The notes: a model not told the origin generated them from the sequence alone. A stretch of DNA of 64,000 bases from Chitinophaga filiformis (GCF_900102545.1 NZ_FNBN01000001.1:792477-856476), one strand, 5' to 3'. Counted from the stretch's first letter, positions 35,243-45,086 are shown. Numbers and translations are program-made.

Positions 35243-36447
35243 ACAAATGACATGTGATCATACTGTCTTTTAAGGATGGCAGCGTCGTCAGCCTCCAGCC
35301 ACTTTTTCAATAGTGTGGCATACACGCTCTTGAAATCTACTTTGTGCTGCAGGTCTCCTTCATTCAGATTCTCCAGGTCGGGCGCTTCATTCAGTAGTCC
35401 CTGCTGTTTCAGTCCACCACTTATCATGAACATATTATTGGCGGTACCATGGTCGGTGCCACCTCCTGCATTCTGTTCTACACGGCGACCGAATTCAGAG
35501 AATGTAACGATCACTACATCCTGAAAACGGTTGTTATTCTTCAACTCCTTGGATAAAGCAGTAATGGCTTCATCCAGGCGTTGCAACTGTGTTTGCTGCG
35601 CCGCCAGCTGATTCACATGCGTATCAAAAGCGCCATGGGATACATAGTATACTTTTGTATTGATGTCAGACATGATGAGTCTTGCAATGGTCTGCATGTT
35701 CTTTCCCAAATCTGTTGAAGGGAAGATCTCTTTTGTCTTATACGCTTTGAATTGTTCTTTGATATAAGACGCAGATGAAACAGTTGCGCTCATGGTTTTA
35801 TACAGATAATCCACTGGCTGATGATCATCTTCATTAGTATGTGATTCCTTTTGCAACAATTCCCTGAACATCCTGTCGTTGGCCGCCGCCTGCAACTTAT
35901 CAGGATCTTTAACAGCAAGGCCTTTCTGCAAATCACCTTTCATTGCGAGGCTTAAGGTATCATCAATCTCCAGCGCCTGTACCGGCTTATCACACCCTTT
36001 ACATTGTGCATCCAGGAATCTTCCTATCCAGCCATCAGTCCAGTTCTCAGAAGATGTACTGGCAGACTGCCAGATATCCATAGAGCGGAAATGTGACCTA
36101 TCCGGATTAGGATAACCAACGCTGTTCAGTATCGCCAGCGATCCTTCATCATACAGGCTTTTCAGGCCTTTTAATGCAGGGTGTAATCCCATTTCATCCG
36201 TGAGGGATAAGGCATCTGTACGCTGAATCCCGAGCGTAGGGCGATTGCGGTAATAAATATCATTCCGGTAAGGGATCACTGTATTCAGTCCGTCATTACC
36301 TCCTGAGAGCTGCACTACCACCAATACTTTATTGCCGGCAGGCACCAGGTTATCTCTTTCCAGTGCTTTCAGGAATTTCGGCATCATCAGTGAAGCTGAG
36401 GCTAATGATCCTACCTGTAAGAAACGTCGTCTGTTTAAGATCAGCAT
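35239..36447 (-). CDS. DUF1501 family protein (sulfatase-like fold)
   Basis: A 402-aa exported protein. The N-terminus NRRRFLQVGSLASASLMM is a Tat-like signal. The body carries the DUF1501 signatures VVVQLSGGNDGLNTVIPYRN near 43, FRSMDIWQSAS near 122, VIVTFSEFGRRVEQNAGGGTDHGTANNM near 310. The family shares the alkaline-phosphatase fold and its residues SEFGR and DHG are metal-site-like. It is almost always paired with DUF1800, as here (25 nt gap). A role in surface or extracellular processes is suspected, unproven. Confidence 0.88.
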   Translation of the reverse strand: MLILNRRRFLQVGSLASASLMMPKFLKALERDNLVPAGNKVLVVVQLSGGNDGLNTVIPYRNDIYYRNRPTLGIQRTDALSLTDEMGLHPALKGLKSLYDEGSLAILNSVGYPNPDRSHFRSMDIWQSASTSSENWTDGWIGRFLDAQCKGCDKPVQALEIDDTLSLAMKGDLQKGLAVKDPDKLQAAANDRMFRELLQKESHTNEDDHQPVDYLYKTMSATVSSASYIKEQFKAYKTKEIFPSTDLGKNMQTIARLIMSDINTKVYYVSHGAFDTHVNQLAAQQTQLQRLDEAITALSKELKNNNRFQDVVIVTFSEFGRRVEQNAGGGTDHGTANNMFMISGGLKQQGLLNEAPDLENLNEGDLQHKVDFKSVYATLLKKWLEADDAAILKRQYDHMSFV

Positions 36448-36472
36448 AAACTTGATTTTTTAAGTGGATACA

Positions 36473-37912
36473 TTAGCACAACTGATACTCGGGTGTGCTC
36501 ATTACTGCTATTGCTACTGTTTTGATATAATTTTCACGGGAAGAAACATCTGCATAGTTTTCCAGCAGTTGTTTGTTCACGTTCTTATTGCTTTGTAAAA
36601 GAGAACCGGCAATAGTATCTGCCAGTTTTTCCCGGGGTATTTTCTCATAGTCCTTCAGAAAAACATCCCAGTGAATCACTCCCCTGATCTTCCTGGCATA
36701 TTGCCTTTTCACTGATTCATTCAACTCCATGGTTGTCTTATAGCTGCCCATACCCATTTCAGGAGTGATCTCTTTGGGTGTGATGTTGAACTCCTTTTCA
36801 TACAATATCATCTTCGGTAACTGCATGCGGTACATCAGGCTGGAACTGTCTATCCAGTTACGGCCGCCAGGCCAGCCGGCCACATTGGGCGGATAAAAAA
36901 GCACTTGTCCCAATACCTGCTGGAATGACAACATCACTTCTTCTCTTTCAAAGTTAACAGGAACGGTTCTACGCAATCCCACCAGTAATTCCACGGGTGA
37001 TTTTATACGCTTACCAATCAGCTGCTGATCATAGAACCAGTCTGCATTAAAGATATGCTGCATCAGTGCTCCGATATCATAATCTGATGCGTAGAACTTT
37101 TCTGACAGTGTATTTATTCTTGCTTCGTCAGGTGTTTCATCTACAAAATACCGGTATACTTTTGCAGTGATGTATTTGGCTGTTTCCTTGTGTTCCAGTA
37201 ATATTTTCAGCACATCATCTCCTGTGAAGTTGCCACTTTTACCAAGTACTGTTTTCTCTCCGTTATCATGTCGTTTGTCTCTGAATATGAAGTTGCCTTC
37301 ATTATCGTATGCCCATCCGGTAAAGGCTCTGGCAGCTTCTTTAATATCAGTTTCGGTATAATGACCGCGGCCCATCGTGAACAGTTCCATCACTTCTCGG
37401 GCAAAGTTTTCATTCGGATGTGCTTTATAATTCTGCTGGTTGTTCAGGAACTGGAGCATAGCGGGCGACTTAGACACAGCAGTCAGCAGTGTGCCAAAAT
37501 TACCCAATGCGTTCTCGCGTATTATCTGTAGTAATTGCTGGCTGAATAATACGTTCTGTGTACGGCAGGCAAAATGTCCATGCCAGAACAGGGCCATCTT
37601 TTCGCGCAATGGGTGCTGGCTTTGCACCATTTCGTATATCCATGAAAGGTTAAGGTCTTTGATACCTTGCCTGTTCATTTTAGCCAGTTCCTTTTTTTCC
37701 TCCGGCGACATGTCTTTGGTGCGTTCAGGGAGGTCTGTTTCGTCCATTACTTTCAAGGGGGTCTGGGTATCCTTATCAGGGCCGGTCAGGATCTTACTGA
37801 TCACCTGTCGCCGTTTTTTGTGGGTCCAGTCTTCTATAACGGGTAGTGAAGCGCCAAAACCGGCCCTCCACGCAAGGTGTTGCATTTGTAGCTTTTCGGG
37901 AACAGCTGCCAT
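36473..37912 (-). CDS. DUF1800 family protein
   Basis: A 479-aa protein. DUF1800 signatures are HLAWRAGFGASLPVIEDW at the N-terminus, MALFWHGHFACRTQNV near 106, NFAREVMELFTMGRGHYTETDIKEAARAFTGWAY near 167-200, and GWPGGRNWIDSSSLMYRM near 345. No clear signal peptide is visible; relatives are often annotated as exported or cytoplasmic. The gene is upstream partner of the DUF1501 gene in a two-gene operon. The biochemical role is unknown. Confidence 0.88.
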   Translation of the reverse strand: MAAVPEKLQMQHLAWRAGFGASLPVIEDWTHKKRRQVISKILTGPDKDTQTPLKVMDETDLPERTKDMSPEEKKELAKMNRQGIKDLNLSWIYEMVQSQHPLREKMALFWHGHFACRTQNVLFSQQLLQIIRENALGNFGTLLTAVSKSPAMLQFLNNQQNYKAHPNENFAREVMELFTMGRGHYTETDIKEAARAFTGWAYDNEGNFIFRDKRHDNGEKTVLGKSGNFTGDDVLKILLEHKETAKYITAKVYRYFVDETPDEARINTLSEKFYASDYDIGALMQHIFNADWFYDQQLIGKRIKSPVELLVGLRRTVPVNFEREEVMLSFQQVLGQVLFYPPNVAGWPGGRNWIDSSSLMYRMQLPKMILYEKEFNITPKEITPEMGMGSYKTTMELNESVKRQYARKIRGVIHWDVFLKDYEKIPREKLADTIAGSLLQSNKNVNKQLLENYADVSSRENYIKTVAIAVMSTPEYQLC

Positions 37913-38096
37913 ATAGGATGAGATTTCGGGTTTGACATCGGTGAACGGAGAAAGTTTAATGACGGATGCGAGATTTAATATGATGAAATTGTTACGGAGT
38001 ATAGATATCTGATTATAAAATGCACAATCATAAACGGTCGGTTATTGATGTGTGATTATGGATGTGGGCGTATGGTTTGGATGTATTTCAGGCATT

Positions 38097-38128
38097 TTGT
38101 TCCCGGGGCTTTCAACCCCGGGCAACAA
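38097..38128. repeat. GC-rich intergenic hairpin
   Basis: A 7-bp stem CCCGGGG/CCCCGGG with 7-nt loop CTTTCAA, extended by TTGTT/AACAA across a bulged C. No T-run follows on either strand, so it is not a standard terminator. It resembles the hairpin near 17467 (GGGGCTTCGAATCCCC) and may be a dispersed palindromic unit. Confidence 0.6.
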
Positions 38129-38168
38129 CCGAGCGACTCTTAATGGAGCCGATCGAAACGAAAACGCG

Positions 38169-39374
38169 TCATCTGAACTTCCAGACAGGATAGCTGCTGC
38201 CTTTTTCGAATACACTCTTTTCCGGTGGTAATTCCAGGAAACCGTCAGCCTGCAGCAATGCAGCCAGATCGCCGGAACCGTGGTAAGGAGGCGGTAAGGC
38301 GACTAATTGTCCGTTAGCCACAGGATGCAGGCGAACAGGCAGGAAATAGGTCAACGGTGGCGCGAAATTGATGTCGCCCCCCAATACTGCATGAGGAACA
38401 GGAGGAGCGGTATACTGCAGGCAGGCGCGCAGCCAGGGCAGTACATAGCGATAGCAACACATAAAGCCTGACACCGGGTTACCAGGCAGGGCAAATACCA
38501 CGGGCCCATTTTCAAACCGGCCAAACAGGAAAGGCTTACCCGGCCGCTGTTGTACTTTGTGGAAGATCTGCTGCATGCCCATCTGTTCCAGTACATGCGG
38601 CAGGTGGTCATATTTTCCGGCTGATACAGCGCCTGTACAGATCCAGACATCTGCATGCTTCAGTGACTCAAATAATTGCCGGATAGCGGCTTCGTTGTCA
38701 TGTACGTGATAACATTCAGCATTAATACCCAGCTCTTTCAAAGCTGCCGCAAGACTGTAGGAATTGGAGATTCGGACCTGGTGTACGTCTGGCGTTTCAG
38801 TAACTGGCACTAGCTCATCGCCTGTAGCAATGACCGCAACCCTGGGCAAACGGCTTACGTTCACCAGCGCCTTACCTACAGATGCCAGGACACCAACTTC
38901 AGCAGCAGTTAACAGTGTGCCTGCCGGAATCACTAACTGGCCGGCCGCAGCATCCGAACCCTGCCGGTGAATATGCTGTCCTTTTTCAACACCGGCATTA
39001 ATAGTAAAGCGTTTGAAACCCTCATGTTCTGTGGCTGTCAGGTGTTCATACTGTATCACAGTATCTGTCAGTTCAGGCATGATGGCGCCTGTCATTACTT
39101 CTATACAATTGGCAGTATTGGACAACTGTTTACGGGGCATGCCTGCGGCTTGCATATCTTCCACACCAAAAACGGTCTGTCCCTTTGCATAGCTCTCATA
39201 GTCTATCGCAATGCCGTCCATCATTACCCGGTCATATGGAGGAAAATCCCTATCAGACAGTACCGGTTCCCGCAGAATACGGCCGGTAACAGCGGTAAAG
39301 GGCAGTTGCTCTATTCCAAAATCCCGAACGGTATCCATTATAGCGGCATATGCGGTGGTTACATCTATCAGCAT
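38169..39374 (-). CDS. moeA: Molybdopterin molybdotransferase
   Basis: A 401-aa enzyme that inserts molybdate into adenylated molybdopterin, the last step of molybdenum-cofactor synthesis. MoeA motifs are LSDRDFPPYDRVMMDGIAID-like near 35-53, VMTGAIMPELTDTVIQYEH near 90, ATGDEL near 186, TGAVSAGKYDH near 243, and LPGNPVSGFMCCYRYV near 292. Length is typical. It is divergent from moaC with 43 bp between starts. Confidence 0.95.
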   Translation of the reverse strand: MLIDVTTAYAAIMDTVRDFGIEQLPFTAVTGRILREPVLSDRDFPPYDRVMMDGIAIDYESYAKGQTVFGVEDMQAAGMPRKQLSNTANCIEVMTGAIMPELTDTVIQYEHLTATEHEGFKRFTINAGVEKGQHIHRQGSDAAAGQLVIPAGTLLTAAEVGVLASVGKALVNVSRLPRVAVIATGDELVPVTETPDVHQVRISNSYSLAAALKELGINAECYHVHDNEAAIRQLFESLKHADVWICTGAVSAGKYDHLPHVLEQMGMQQIFHKVQQRPGKPFLFGRFENGPVVFALPGNPVSGFMCCYRYVLPWLRACLQYTAPPVPHAVLGGDINFAPPLTYFLPVRLHPVANGQLVALPPPYHGSGDLAALLQADGFLELPPEKSVFEKGSSYPVWKFR

Positions 39375-39417
39375 TCTTTTGGTTGTTTAGTGGCTTTAGT
39401 TGTAAATTTATTCCATT

Positions 39418-39900
39418 ATGAGCAATGATTCAACTAAGCAGGGATTTTCACACCTCAATGCAGCTGATCAACCGGTAATGGTGGACGTGAGTGGGAAGGC
39501 AGAAACTACACGTGTGGCAGTAGCAGAAAGCAGGGTATTTCTACCGGAGATCGTAAGACAGCAATTCAGCGGAAAAGATATTCATACCGCAAAAGGTGCG
39601 GTATTCCAGACCGCCATACTTGCCGGCATCATGGCCGCAAAGAAGACGCCGGACCTGATACCACTTTGTCATACATTACTCCTGGATGGCTGCCAGGTGG
39701 AAATAGAACTGGAAGGTGAAGAAGCAGTAGTGCGTTGCACTATTAAGACCACCGGTAAAACAGGAGTGGAAATGGAAGCGCTTACAGGCGCCAGTGTAGC
39801 TGCGCTGACGATCTATGATATGTGTAAGGCATTTACACACGAAATGGTGATCAGACAGACACGTTTGCTAAGTAAAACAGGTGGTAAGAGGGATTTTTAA
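39418..39900 (+). CDS. moaC: Cyclic pyranopterin monophosphate synthase
   Basis: A 160-aa enzyme that forms cyclic pyranopterin monophosphate from the MoaA product, the first dedicated step. Active-site regions are visible: [18 protein letters not shown] near 74, [20 protein letters not shown] near 107, and YDMCKAF near 130, with Lys residues in KKTPDLIP and the C-terminal SKTGGKRDF. MoaA itself is not in this window. mobA follows 10 nt later. Confidence 0.95.
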   Translation: MSNDSTKQGFSHLNAADQPVMVDVSGKAETTRVAVAESRVFLPEIVRQQFSGKDIHTAKGAVFQTAILAGIMAAKKTPDLIPLCHTLLLDGCQVEIELEGEEAVVRCTIKTTGKTGVEMEALTGASVAALTIYDMCKAFTHEMVIRQTRLLSKTGGKRDF

Positions 39901-39910
39901 AAACAGTACG

Positions 39911-40495
39911 ATGACAGCGCCATTAAAAGGACTCATACTCTGCGGCGGCCGCAGTACACGCATGCAACAGGATAAAAGCCTGATCGCCTATCACGGCATG
40001 CCGCAGTGGCAATATCTTTATCAGCTAGTACACAACATTACACCCGACGTATATCTTTCCTGCAGAGAAGAACAAAAACCAGCATTGAGTGATGATGTGC
40101 CTATGATCTTTGATAGCGTCGAAGGGAACGGACCATCTGTAGGATTGCTCAGTGCACATGCTGCTTTTCCGGATGCAGCGTGGCTGGTCCTGGCAGTAGA
40201 TCTTCCATTGATCAGTGAACAGAGCCTCCGGTATCTTGTATCACAAAGACAGGTATTGAAAGATGCTACATCACTGATCAGTCCTGTCAATCATTTACCG
40301 GAACCGTTGATCGCAATATGGGAACCTTCAGGCTTGAAAAAGCTGCAACACAATTTTAATGAAGGGAAGAATTGTCCGCGTAAGACATTGCTGCAGTCTG
40401 ATATTCTGCAGATAGAAAATCCATTCTCAGCAGAACAGTTTAATGCAAATACGCCGGAAGAAATGAAAGAAGCGGAAGAGCAGATAAAACATTAA
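39911..40495 (+). CDS. mobA: Molybdenum cofactor guanylyltransferase
   Basis: A 194-aa nucleotidyltransferase that attaches GMP to molybdopterin, giving the bis-MGD cofactor of the DMSO reductase family. The nucleotide-binding loop LILCGGRSTRMQQDKSL is at about 7-23, and VLAVDLPLIS (metal-binding Asp) near 96-105. The start is ATG 39911; the longer frame overlaps moaC. Presence implies that the host has at least one bis-MGD enzyme, not encoded here. Confidence 0.92.
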   Translation: MTAPLKGLILCGGRSTRMQQDKSLIAYHGMPQWQYLYQLVHNITPDVYLSCREEQKPALSDDVPMIFDSVEGNGPSVGLLSAHAAFPDAAWLVLAVDLPLISEQSLRYLVSQRQVLKDATSLISPVNHLPEPLIAIWEPSGLKKLQHNFNEGKNCPRKTLLQSDILQIENPFSAEQFNANTPEEMKEAEEQIKH

Positions 40496-40548
40496 GGCTA
40501 GTCCTGCATCAGGAATTAAGACATTCCTGATGCAGGGTCAGCTATTTT

Positions 40549-40965
40549 TTACGGATGTGCCGCCACCCATACTTCGCCATCTTCAAAGTATTCCTTTTTC
40601 CAGATAGGCACTGTCTCTTTTAATGTGTCAATTGCATATTCACATGCATCAAATGCTGCTGCACGATGTGGTGCTGCAACAGCAATAACAACCACTACTT
40701 CTCCCGGTTGTTTCTCACCAACAATGTGTAAGATCGCGATCCTCTTTACACCCATTTTTTCAATGGTATAATCTGCGATTTTTCCCATCTCGAGTAATGC
40801 CATCGGTTCATAACATTCGAAAAAAAGTTTGGTTACTTTTTTTTCTTTTGTAACGTTTCTTACATTTCCGGAGAAGACTACAACACCGCCACAGTCAGGC
40901 CCTTCAACGAAGTTGAGTGCTTGTTGAACGGTTACGTTGCTATCTATTTTTATTAGTTTGTTCAT
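40549..40965 (-). CDS. moaE: Molybdopterin synthase catalytic subunit
   Basis: A 138-aa large subunit of molybdopterin synthase, which receives sulfur from the MoaD thiocarboxylate. Family residues are the Arg in FSGNVRN near 37-43, HR in AAPHRAAAFDACEYAID near 100, and the catalytic Lys in VPIWKKEYFEDGEVWV near 120. The ATG at 40965 is chosen; the longer frame adds a 19-residue head unlike MoaE. It is transcribed on the strand opposite to mobA and the unknown small genes. Confidence 0.93.
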   Translation of the reverse strand: MNKLIKIDSNVTVQQALNFVEGPDCGGVVVFSGNVRNVTKEKKVTKLFFECYEPMALLEMGKIADYTIEKMGVKRIAILHIVGEKQPGEVVVVIAVAAPHRAAAFDACEYAIDTLKETVPIWKKEYFEDGEVWVAAHP

Positions 40966-41063
40966 TGTAATATCAATAAGCGAATTTAGTTTTTTTGAAG
41001 GAAAATAATTTTTATAGATCAATGGAAATGATCTAATATTGGTGCCTTAAAACTTTGTTTGTC

Positions 41064-41252
41064 ATGCATCCCATAGTAGAGAAAATCATCTTCGCCATTT
41101 GTATTAGTACGTTTCTGCTTCCCATTATTGACTTTATAAAATATGATGCGGAAGTAAGAAAAATGTACAGAGACCTACGCAAAGAGATGGATGAAGAATT
41201 CAGGAAGTTTGAGGCTGATCCTGAAAATTACACTTATACTCCAAAAGAGTAA
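41064..41252 (+). CDS. Small single-pass membrane protein
   Basis: A 62-aa protein from ATG 41064 (MHPIVEKIIFAICIST). Residues about 5-22 form one hydrophobic span (IIFAICISTFLLPIIDFI). The rest is a highly charged helix (RKMYRDLRKEMDEEFRKFE). I do not recognise it. It lies between moaE and moaD but on the opposite strand, so it need not belong to the cofactor pathway. Confidence 0.55.
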   Translation: MHPIVEKIIFAICISTFLLPIIDFIKYDAEVRKMYRDLRKEMDEEFRKFEADPENYTYTPKE

Positions 41253-41313
41253 TCAGTCTTACCCAAAGGACAATCGTGCGCTTTATGTTTTGTTAACTAA
41301 AAATTTATAACCA

Positions 41314-41703
41314 TTGACAGAGTTAGCTAGTTCAATTACCAGATTACGACGTGGCCAATACACCGACGTCATCGGCGCAGGTGGTGGTACAGCATTGTTA
41401 ATGTTCGCAGAAAGACTGCCCGATACTTATTGGTTTAAGACGTATCTCATACTGGCCGCGCCATCACTTTCGGTCAGCTTTTCCAAAATCACTAACATCA
41501 TATTAAGTGAATGCAATATTATCTATGACATGTTGCGTGAATCACAATATGAGAGAAGTATTTTGAGATCGCTCAAATTATTAAGGAAAAATCCTCTTGC
41601 TTCACAGGCGAGCATAGAGAAATTAGAGCAAGCCTATTTAGATGTTAGCATAAAATGCATAGAAAACAAGATCTTCAAATTAGACAAAATGAAAAGCGAC
41701 TGA
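41314..41703 (+). CDS. Unknown 129-aa protein with TTG start
   Basis: I do not recognise this protein. An upstream stop at 41308 and no ATG before residue 30 leave TTG 41314 as the only start near the head. Residues 18-55 contain two moderately hydrophobic stretches (DVIGAGGGTALLMFAE and TYLILAAPSLSVSF), followed by a charged helical region to the end. It ends 2 bp before the convergent moaD stop. It could be membrane associated. Confidence that it is a gene comes from its length and composition only. Confidence 0.5.
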   Translation: MTELASSITRLRRGQYTDVIGAGGGTALLMFAERLPDTYWFKTYLILAAPSLSVSFSKITNIILSECNIIYDMLRESQYERSILRSLKLLRKNPLASQASIEKLEQAYLDVSIKCIENKIFKLDKMKSD

Positions 41704-41705
41704 TC

Positions 41706-41936
41706 TCACCCACCACTCACCGGTGGGATCACCGCAATTTCATCTCCTGGCTGCAACACATCCTCATCATTAGCATACACTTTATTTACCGCTATCATCA
41801 GGGAACGTAATTGTTCCAATGATGGATATTTTGTGTATAACCAGGTCCTGAGTGCCGCTACTGAAGTAATCCCCTCCGCCGTAATAACAGGTGCTCCTGC
41901 TATATCTTTCGCTATGCCGAATAGTAAAATGCGCAT
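41706..41936 (-). CDS. moaD: Molybdopterin synthase sulfur carrier subunit
   Basis: A 76-aa ubiquitin-fold protein that carries sulfur as a C-terminal thiocarboxylate to MoaE. It ends in the essential Gly-Gly (VIPPVSGG). The N-terminal strand MRILLFGIAKDIAG and the DEIAVIPPV strand are typical. The C-terminus is activated by MoeB, whose gene is at 46981-48066. It is separated from moaE by two small genes on the opposite strand. Confidence 0.93.
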   Translation of the reverse strand: MRILLFGIAKDIAGAPVITAEGITSVAALRTWLYTKYPSLEQLRSLMIAVNKVYANDEDVLQPGDEIAVIPPVSGG

Positions 41937-42012
41937 ATCCCTTGTATGAAATTTAGATAAAGCTACGATAATGTAGTAATTTTAAACAAGTGATATATCA
42001 AATAACAGTAAG

Positions 42013-42381
42013 ATGAAAATAAGGATCAGGGGTAACAGCATCCGCTACCGGCTGGATAAAAAAGACATTGAAGCACTCAAAGCTGATGGAAAAGTAGAAG
42101 AAAGTACTACTATCGGCGCAGGCAATCTTCATTTCTGTATCAAGGCTAAAGCTGGCAGTAATGCCCCTTTTATTAAACTGGAATCATCCGCAATACACCT
42201 TTCCTTTCCGAAAGAACAGGTGCAGGAGTGGACAGATACCGACCAGGTGGGCTTTTCTGCCGAAATCCCTAATGCTGACGGTTCTGTGCTAAGTATTCTC
42301 GTTGAGAAAGATTTTAAGTGCCTTACAGAGCGCGATGAAGATGATAGCAATGCATTTGACAATCCTGCAAGCAGCTGCTAA
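42013..42381 (+). CDS. Unknown protein of the molybdenum-cofactor neighbourhood
   Basis: A 122-aa soluble protein (MKIRIRGNSIRYRLDKKDI at the head). It is rich in beta strands and ends in an acidic Ser-rich tail with a C-terminal Cys. I recall similar small proteins (DUF7009-like) near Moco genes in Bacteroidota, but that memory is not verified here. It is divergent from moaD by 76 bp. Confidence 0.6.
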   Translation: MKIRIRGNSIRYRLDKKDIEALKADGKVEESTTIGAGNLHFCIKAKAGSNAPFIKLESSAIHLSFPKEQVQEWTDTDQVGFSAEIPNADGSVLSILVEKDFKCLTERDEDDSNAFDNPASSC

Positions 42382-42436
42382 TCATACATTTATCTTATAA
42401 GAACTCCTTATAGGGTGAGCGGAATCTCCTTTTAAA

Positions 42437-42451
42437 CTTGAAAAGTTCAAG
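42437..42451. promoter_or_regulatory. Small palindrome upstream of siderophore receptor
   Basis: CTTGAA-AAG-TTCAAG is a perfect 6-bp inverted repeat with a 3-bp centre, 158 bp before the receptor start. It could be an operator, or the base of a hairpin. It does not match a Fur box as far as I can see. Confidence 0.3.
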
Positions 42452-42608
42452 GTAGACACCATCTTTTCTGATAGGCTATAAAATATGACATATTCCTGAC
42501 ATACAACACATTACTGGCTGGTTTTTCCGCTTTGAATAAATCTTTTTCCCGATCCGAGTAAGTAAGCGGACATTACTGATCGTTCTTTGTGGAAAAATCA
42601 GTCATTCA

Positions 42609-45086
42609 ATGTTCGGCTATTTACAAAAGCTACAAATCAGCATTTTCCTATACCTGTCCCTGTGCATATCTGCCAACGCACAAACCAAAGTGAACATAGA
42701 AGGTACAGTAAGAGACATCAATAACGTTCCATTACCAAAAGTGAGCGTACTGCTTAACAAAAGCCAGACAGCATTCACAGACGAAAACGGACACTACATC
42801 TTCTCCAACCTGCCTGAAGGCGCAGAATATACCATCCGCTTTACACACACCGGTTTCGAACCTTTACAACAGAAAGTAAAAGGAAACAGACTGGATGTTA
42901 CCTTAGTACCAGCTTCTTCCCAGCTGCAAACGGTAGAAATAACCGGAAGAACTGAAAAAGGGTATAAGAACACCGCTTCTTTTATCGGTACCAAAACAGC
43001 GACCCCGCTGAAAGATGTGCCTCAGTCTATTTCCTACGTTACTAAAGAGCTAATGCAGGACCAGGCATCTGTAAGAATGGGAGACGTAGTGAAAAACTTC
43101 AGTGGTGTGAATCAGTTTACTTTTTATGATGATATCACCATTCGTGGTTTCCGTATCAATGGTGGTAGCACCACACAGCTGCTGAATGGTCTGCGTACCT
43201 TCACCGGCTTCTGGAAACAGCCAATGGTTAATTACCTGGAAAGAGTAGAAGTGATCAAAGGCCCTGCCTCTGCCTTGTTTGGTAATGCATCTCCGGGTGG
43301 TACCATCAACCGTGTAACTAAAAAACCGCTGGAAGAAGCACGTAAGTCACTCAGCTTCACTATGGGGAGCTTCAATAATAACCGCGTCCTGGCTGACTTT
43401 ACCGGTCCGCTGAACGATGAGAAGACCATCCTCTACCGTCTGAATATCGGTTATGAAAATACAGAGTCCTTCCGCGACCTGCAGTTCGATAAGAACCTGG
43501 TGATTGCACCGTCTGTATCTTTCCTGCCAACAGAGAAAACACGTATCAACTTTGATGCAGTATATAACAAATCCAACAGCCGTCTGGATCGCGGACAGTC
43601 AGTGTTATACCAGGGCGACCTGTACTCAACACCGATCTCCCGCTCACTCAGCGCTACAAACGACTATCTGAATGAAGAAACATATACTGTAACAGCGTCT
43701 CTGAATCACCAGTTCTCCAGCCGTCTGGCATTCAACCTGGCTTACCTGCGCACTGGTTATACAGAAGACCTGCTGGAACACCGTAGCGCGAATGCTTATG
43801 CAGTAGATTCCTCCGGTACTCCAATTCCTAACCTGGTAGCCCGTCAGTCATTCATACGCAAAAAGAATCCTTCCAGCGATAATGCTTCTGCTTACCTGAC
43901 ATATAGCGTGGAAACCGGCAAGATATCCCACAAACTGGTGGGCGGCTATGATTATGCTACCTCCAAACTGCCTCCAGGCGCATCTCAGTTAACAGCCAGC
44001 AATTATCAGCTGAAAGCGGGCGGCGCAGCAGCATACAATCCTGCAAAAGCAGCTAACTACGTATTCTACAACTACACTACTCCAGATGGGAAAGTGATCA
44101 GCATACCTAAACCGAATGTTTCTTCCTTTGATATTACTAAAAATGATAACAAACTGGAAGATCCTTCTAAATACACCTACGTTGTGCAGAACAGTGCTGT
44201 ATTGCCATCTTTCAGCAGCATCAGTGGTATTTATCTACAGGACCAGCTGAGCATCGGAAATCTGAAATTATTACTCGGTGGCCGTTACGAAACATATACC
44301 GATAAGCCTAACTACAGAACCGATAGCGTGAAAAAAGTAACGCAGCACACTTTCCTGCCAAGGCTGGGTGTTGTATACAGCATCAACCGTAATATCAATG
44401 TGTACGGTATGTATACCAAAGGTTACAATCCTCAGGATGCAGCCGTTCAGACTAATCCTCTCTCCGGCGGACCATTTGATCCTATCACCAGCCAGCTGTG
44501 GGAAGGTGGTCTGAAAACAGAATGGCTCAATGGTAATATCACTGCCAACGCGGCTGTATACCACATCGTGCAGAACAATACATTATACAGTGCAAACGAA
44601 GCAGGCAATCCTGACAAGATGATCCAGATCGGCGAAGAAACTGCGAAAGGAGTGGAACTGGATGTGACAGGACGTATTACTGATAACTGGGACCTGACAT
44701 TGTCATATGCCTTCAACGACGCTTCTATCAGCAAGTCTGGTAAATCCGATTCAGCACTGGTAGGCAAGCAGAAACCCAATGCACCAAAGCACCAGGGTAA
44801 TATCTGGACTAAATACACCATCCCCTCCGGTCCTGTAAAAGGATTAGGTGTGGGAGCGGGTGCTAACTTCGTAACAGAAAGGAATGTGTCGCTCAACACC
44901 ACTCAGACCCTGCCTGGTTATGTACTGGTGAACGCGGCTGTTTACTACCAGGTGAACAAAGTGCGGTTGCAGGTGAATTTCAATAACGTTACAAATAAAA
45001 CCTACTGGGTGGGCGGTTATGACTATATTCGCCTCTTCCCCGGCGCACCGAGGAACTGGCAGGCAACAATCTCATATACATTCTGA
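42609..45086 (+). CDS. TonB-dependent siderophore receptor
   Basis: An 825-aa outer-membrane receptor. The signal peptide (1-24) ends SANAQ. A carboxypeptidase-regulatory-like domain at about 28-105 precedes the plug (about 125-240). In the plug, PLKDVPQSISYVTKELMQDQ and VIKGPASALFGNASPGGTIN are the classical FhuA/FcuA-type siderophore-receptor signatures. The barrel ends NWQATISYTF, with a C-terminal Phe. It is followed after 2 nt by a PepSY membrane protein, a pair typical of ferric-siderophore uptake with inner-membrane iron release. Regulation by iron is likely, but no Fur box was identified. Confidence 0.93.
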   Translation: MFGYLQKLQISIFLYLSLCISANAQTKVNIEGTVRDINNVPLPKVSVLLNKSQTAFTDENGHYIFSNLPEGAEYTIRFTHTGFEPLQQKVKGNRLDVTLVPASSQLQTVEITGRTEKGYKNTASFIGTKTATPLKDVPQSISYVTKELMQDQASVRMGDVVKNFSGVNQFTFYDDITIRGFRINGGSTTQLLNGLRTFTGFWKQPMVNYLERVEVIKGPASALFGNASPGGTINRVTKKPLEEARKSLSFTMGSFNNNRVLADFTGPLNDEKTILYRLNIGYENTESFRDLQFDKNLVIAPSVSFLPTEKTRINFDAVYNKSNSRLDRGQSVLYQGDLYSTPISRSLSATNDYLNEETYTVTASLNHQFSSRLAFNLAYLRTGYTEDLLEHRSANAYAVDSSGTPIPNLVARQSFIRKKNPSSDNASAYLTYSVETGKISHKLVGGYDYATSKLPPGASQLTASNYQLKAGGAAAYNPAKAANYVFYNYTTPDGKVISIPKPNVSSFDITKNDNKLEDPSKYTYVVQNSAVLPSFSSISGIYLQDQLSIGNLKLLLGGRYETYTDKPNYRTDSVKKVTQHTFLPRLGVVYSINRNINVYGMYTKGYNPQDAAVQTNPLSGGPFDPITSQLWEGGLKTEWLNGNITANAAVYHIVQNNTLYSANEAGNPDKMIQIGEETAKGVELDVTGRITDNWDLTLSYAFNDASISKSGKSDSALVGKQKPNAPKHQGNIWTKYTIPSGPVKGLGVGAGANFVTERNVSLNTTQTLPGYVLVNAAVYYQVNKVRLQVNFNNVTNKTYWVGGYDYIRLFPGAPRNWQATISYTF

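Noticed and set aside
36473..37912. DUF1800/DUF1501 pair as a novel system
   Set aside because: This pair is common in Bacteroidota and many other phyla; function is unknown but the arrangement is not new.
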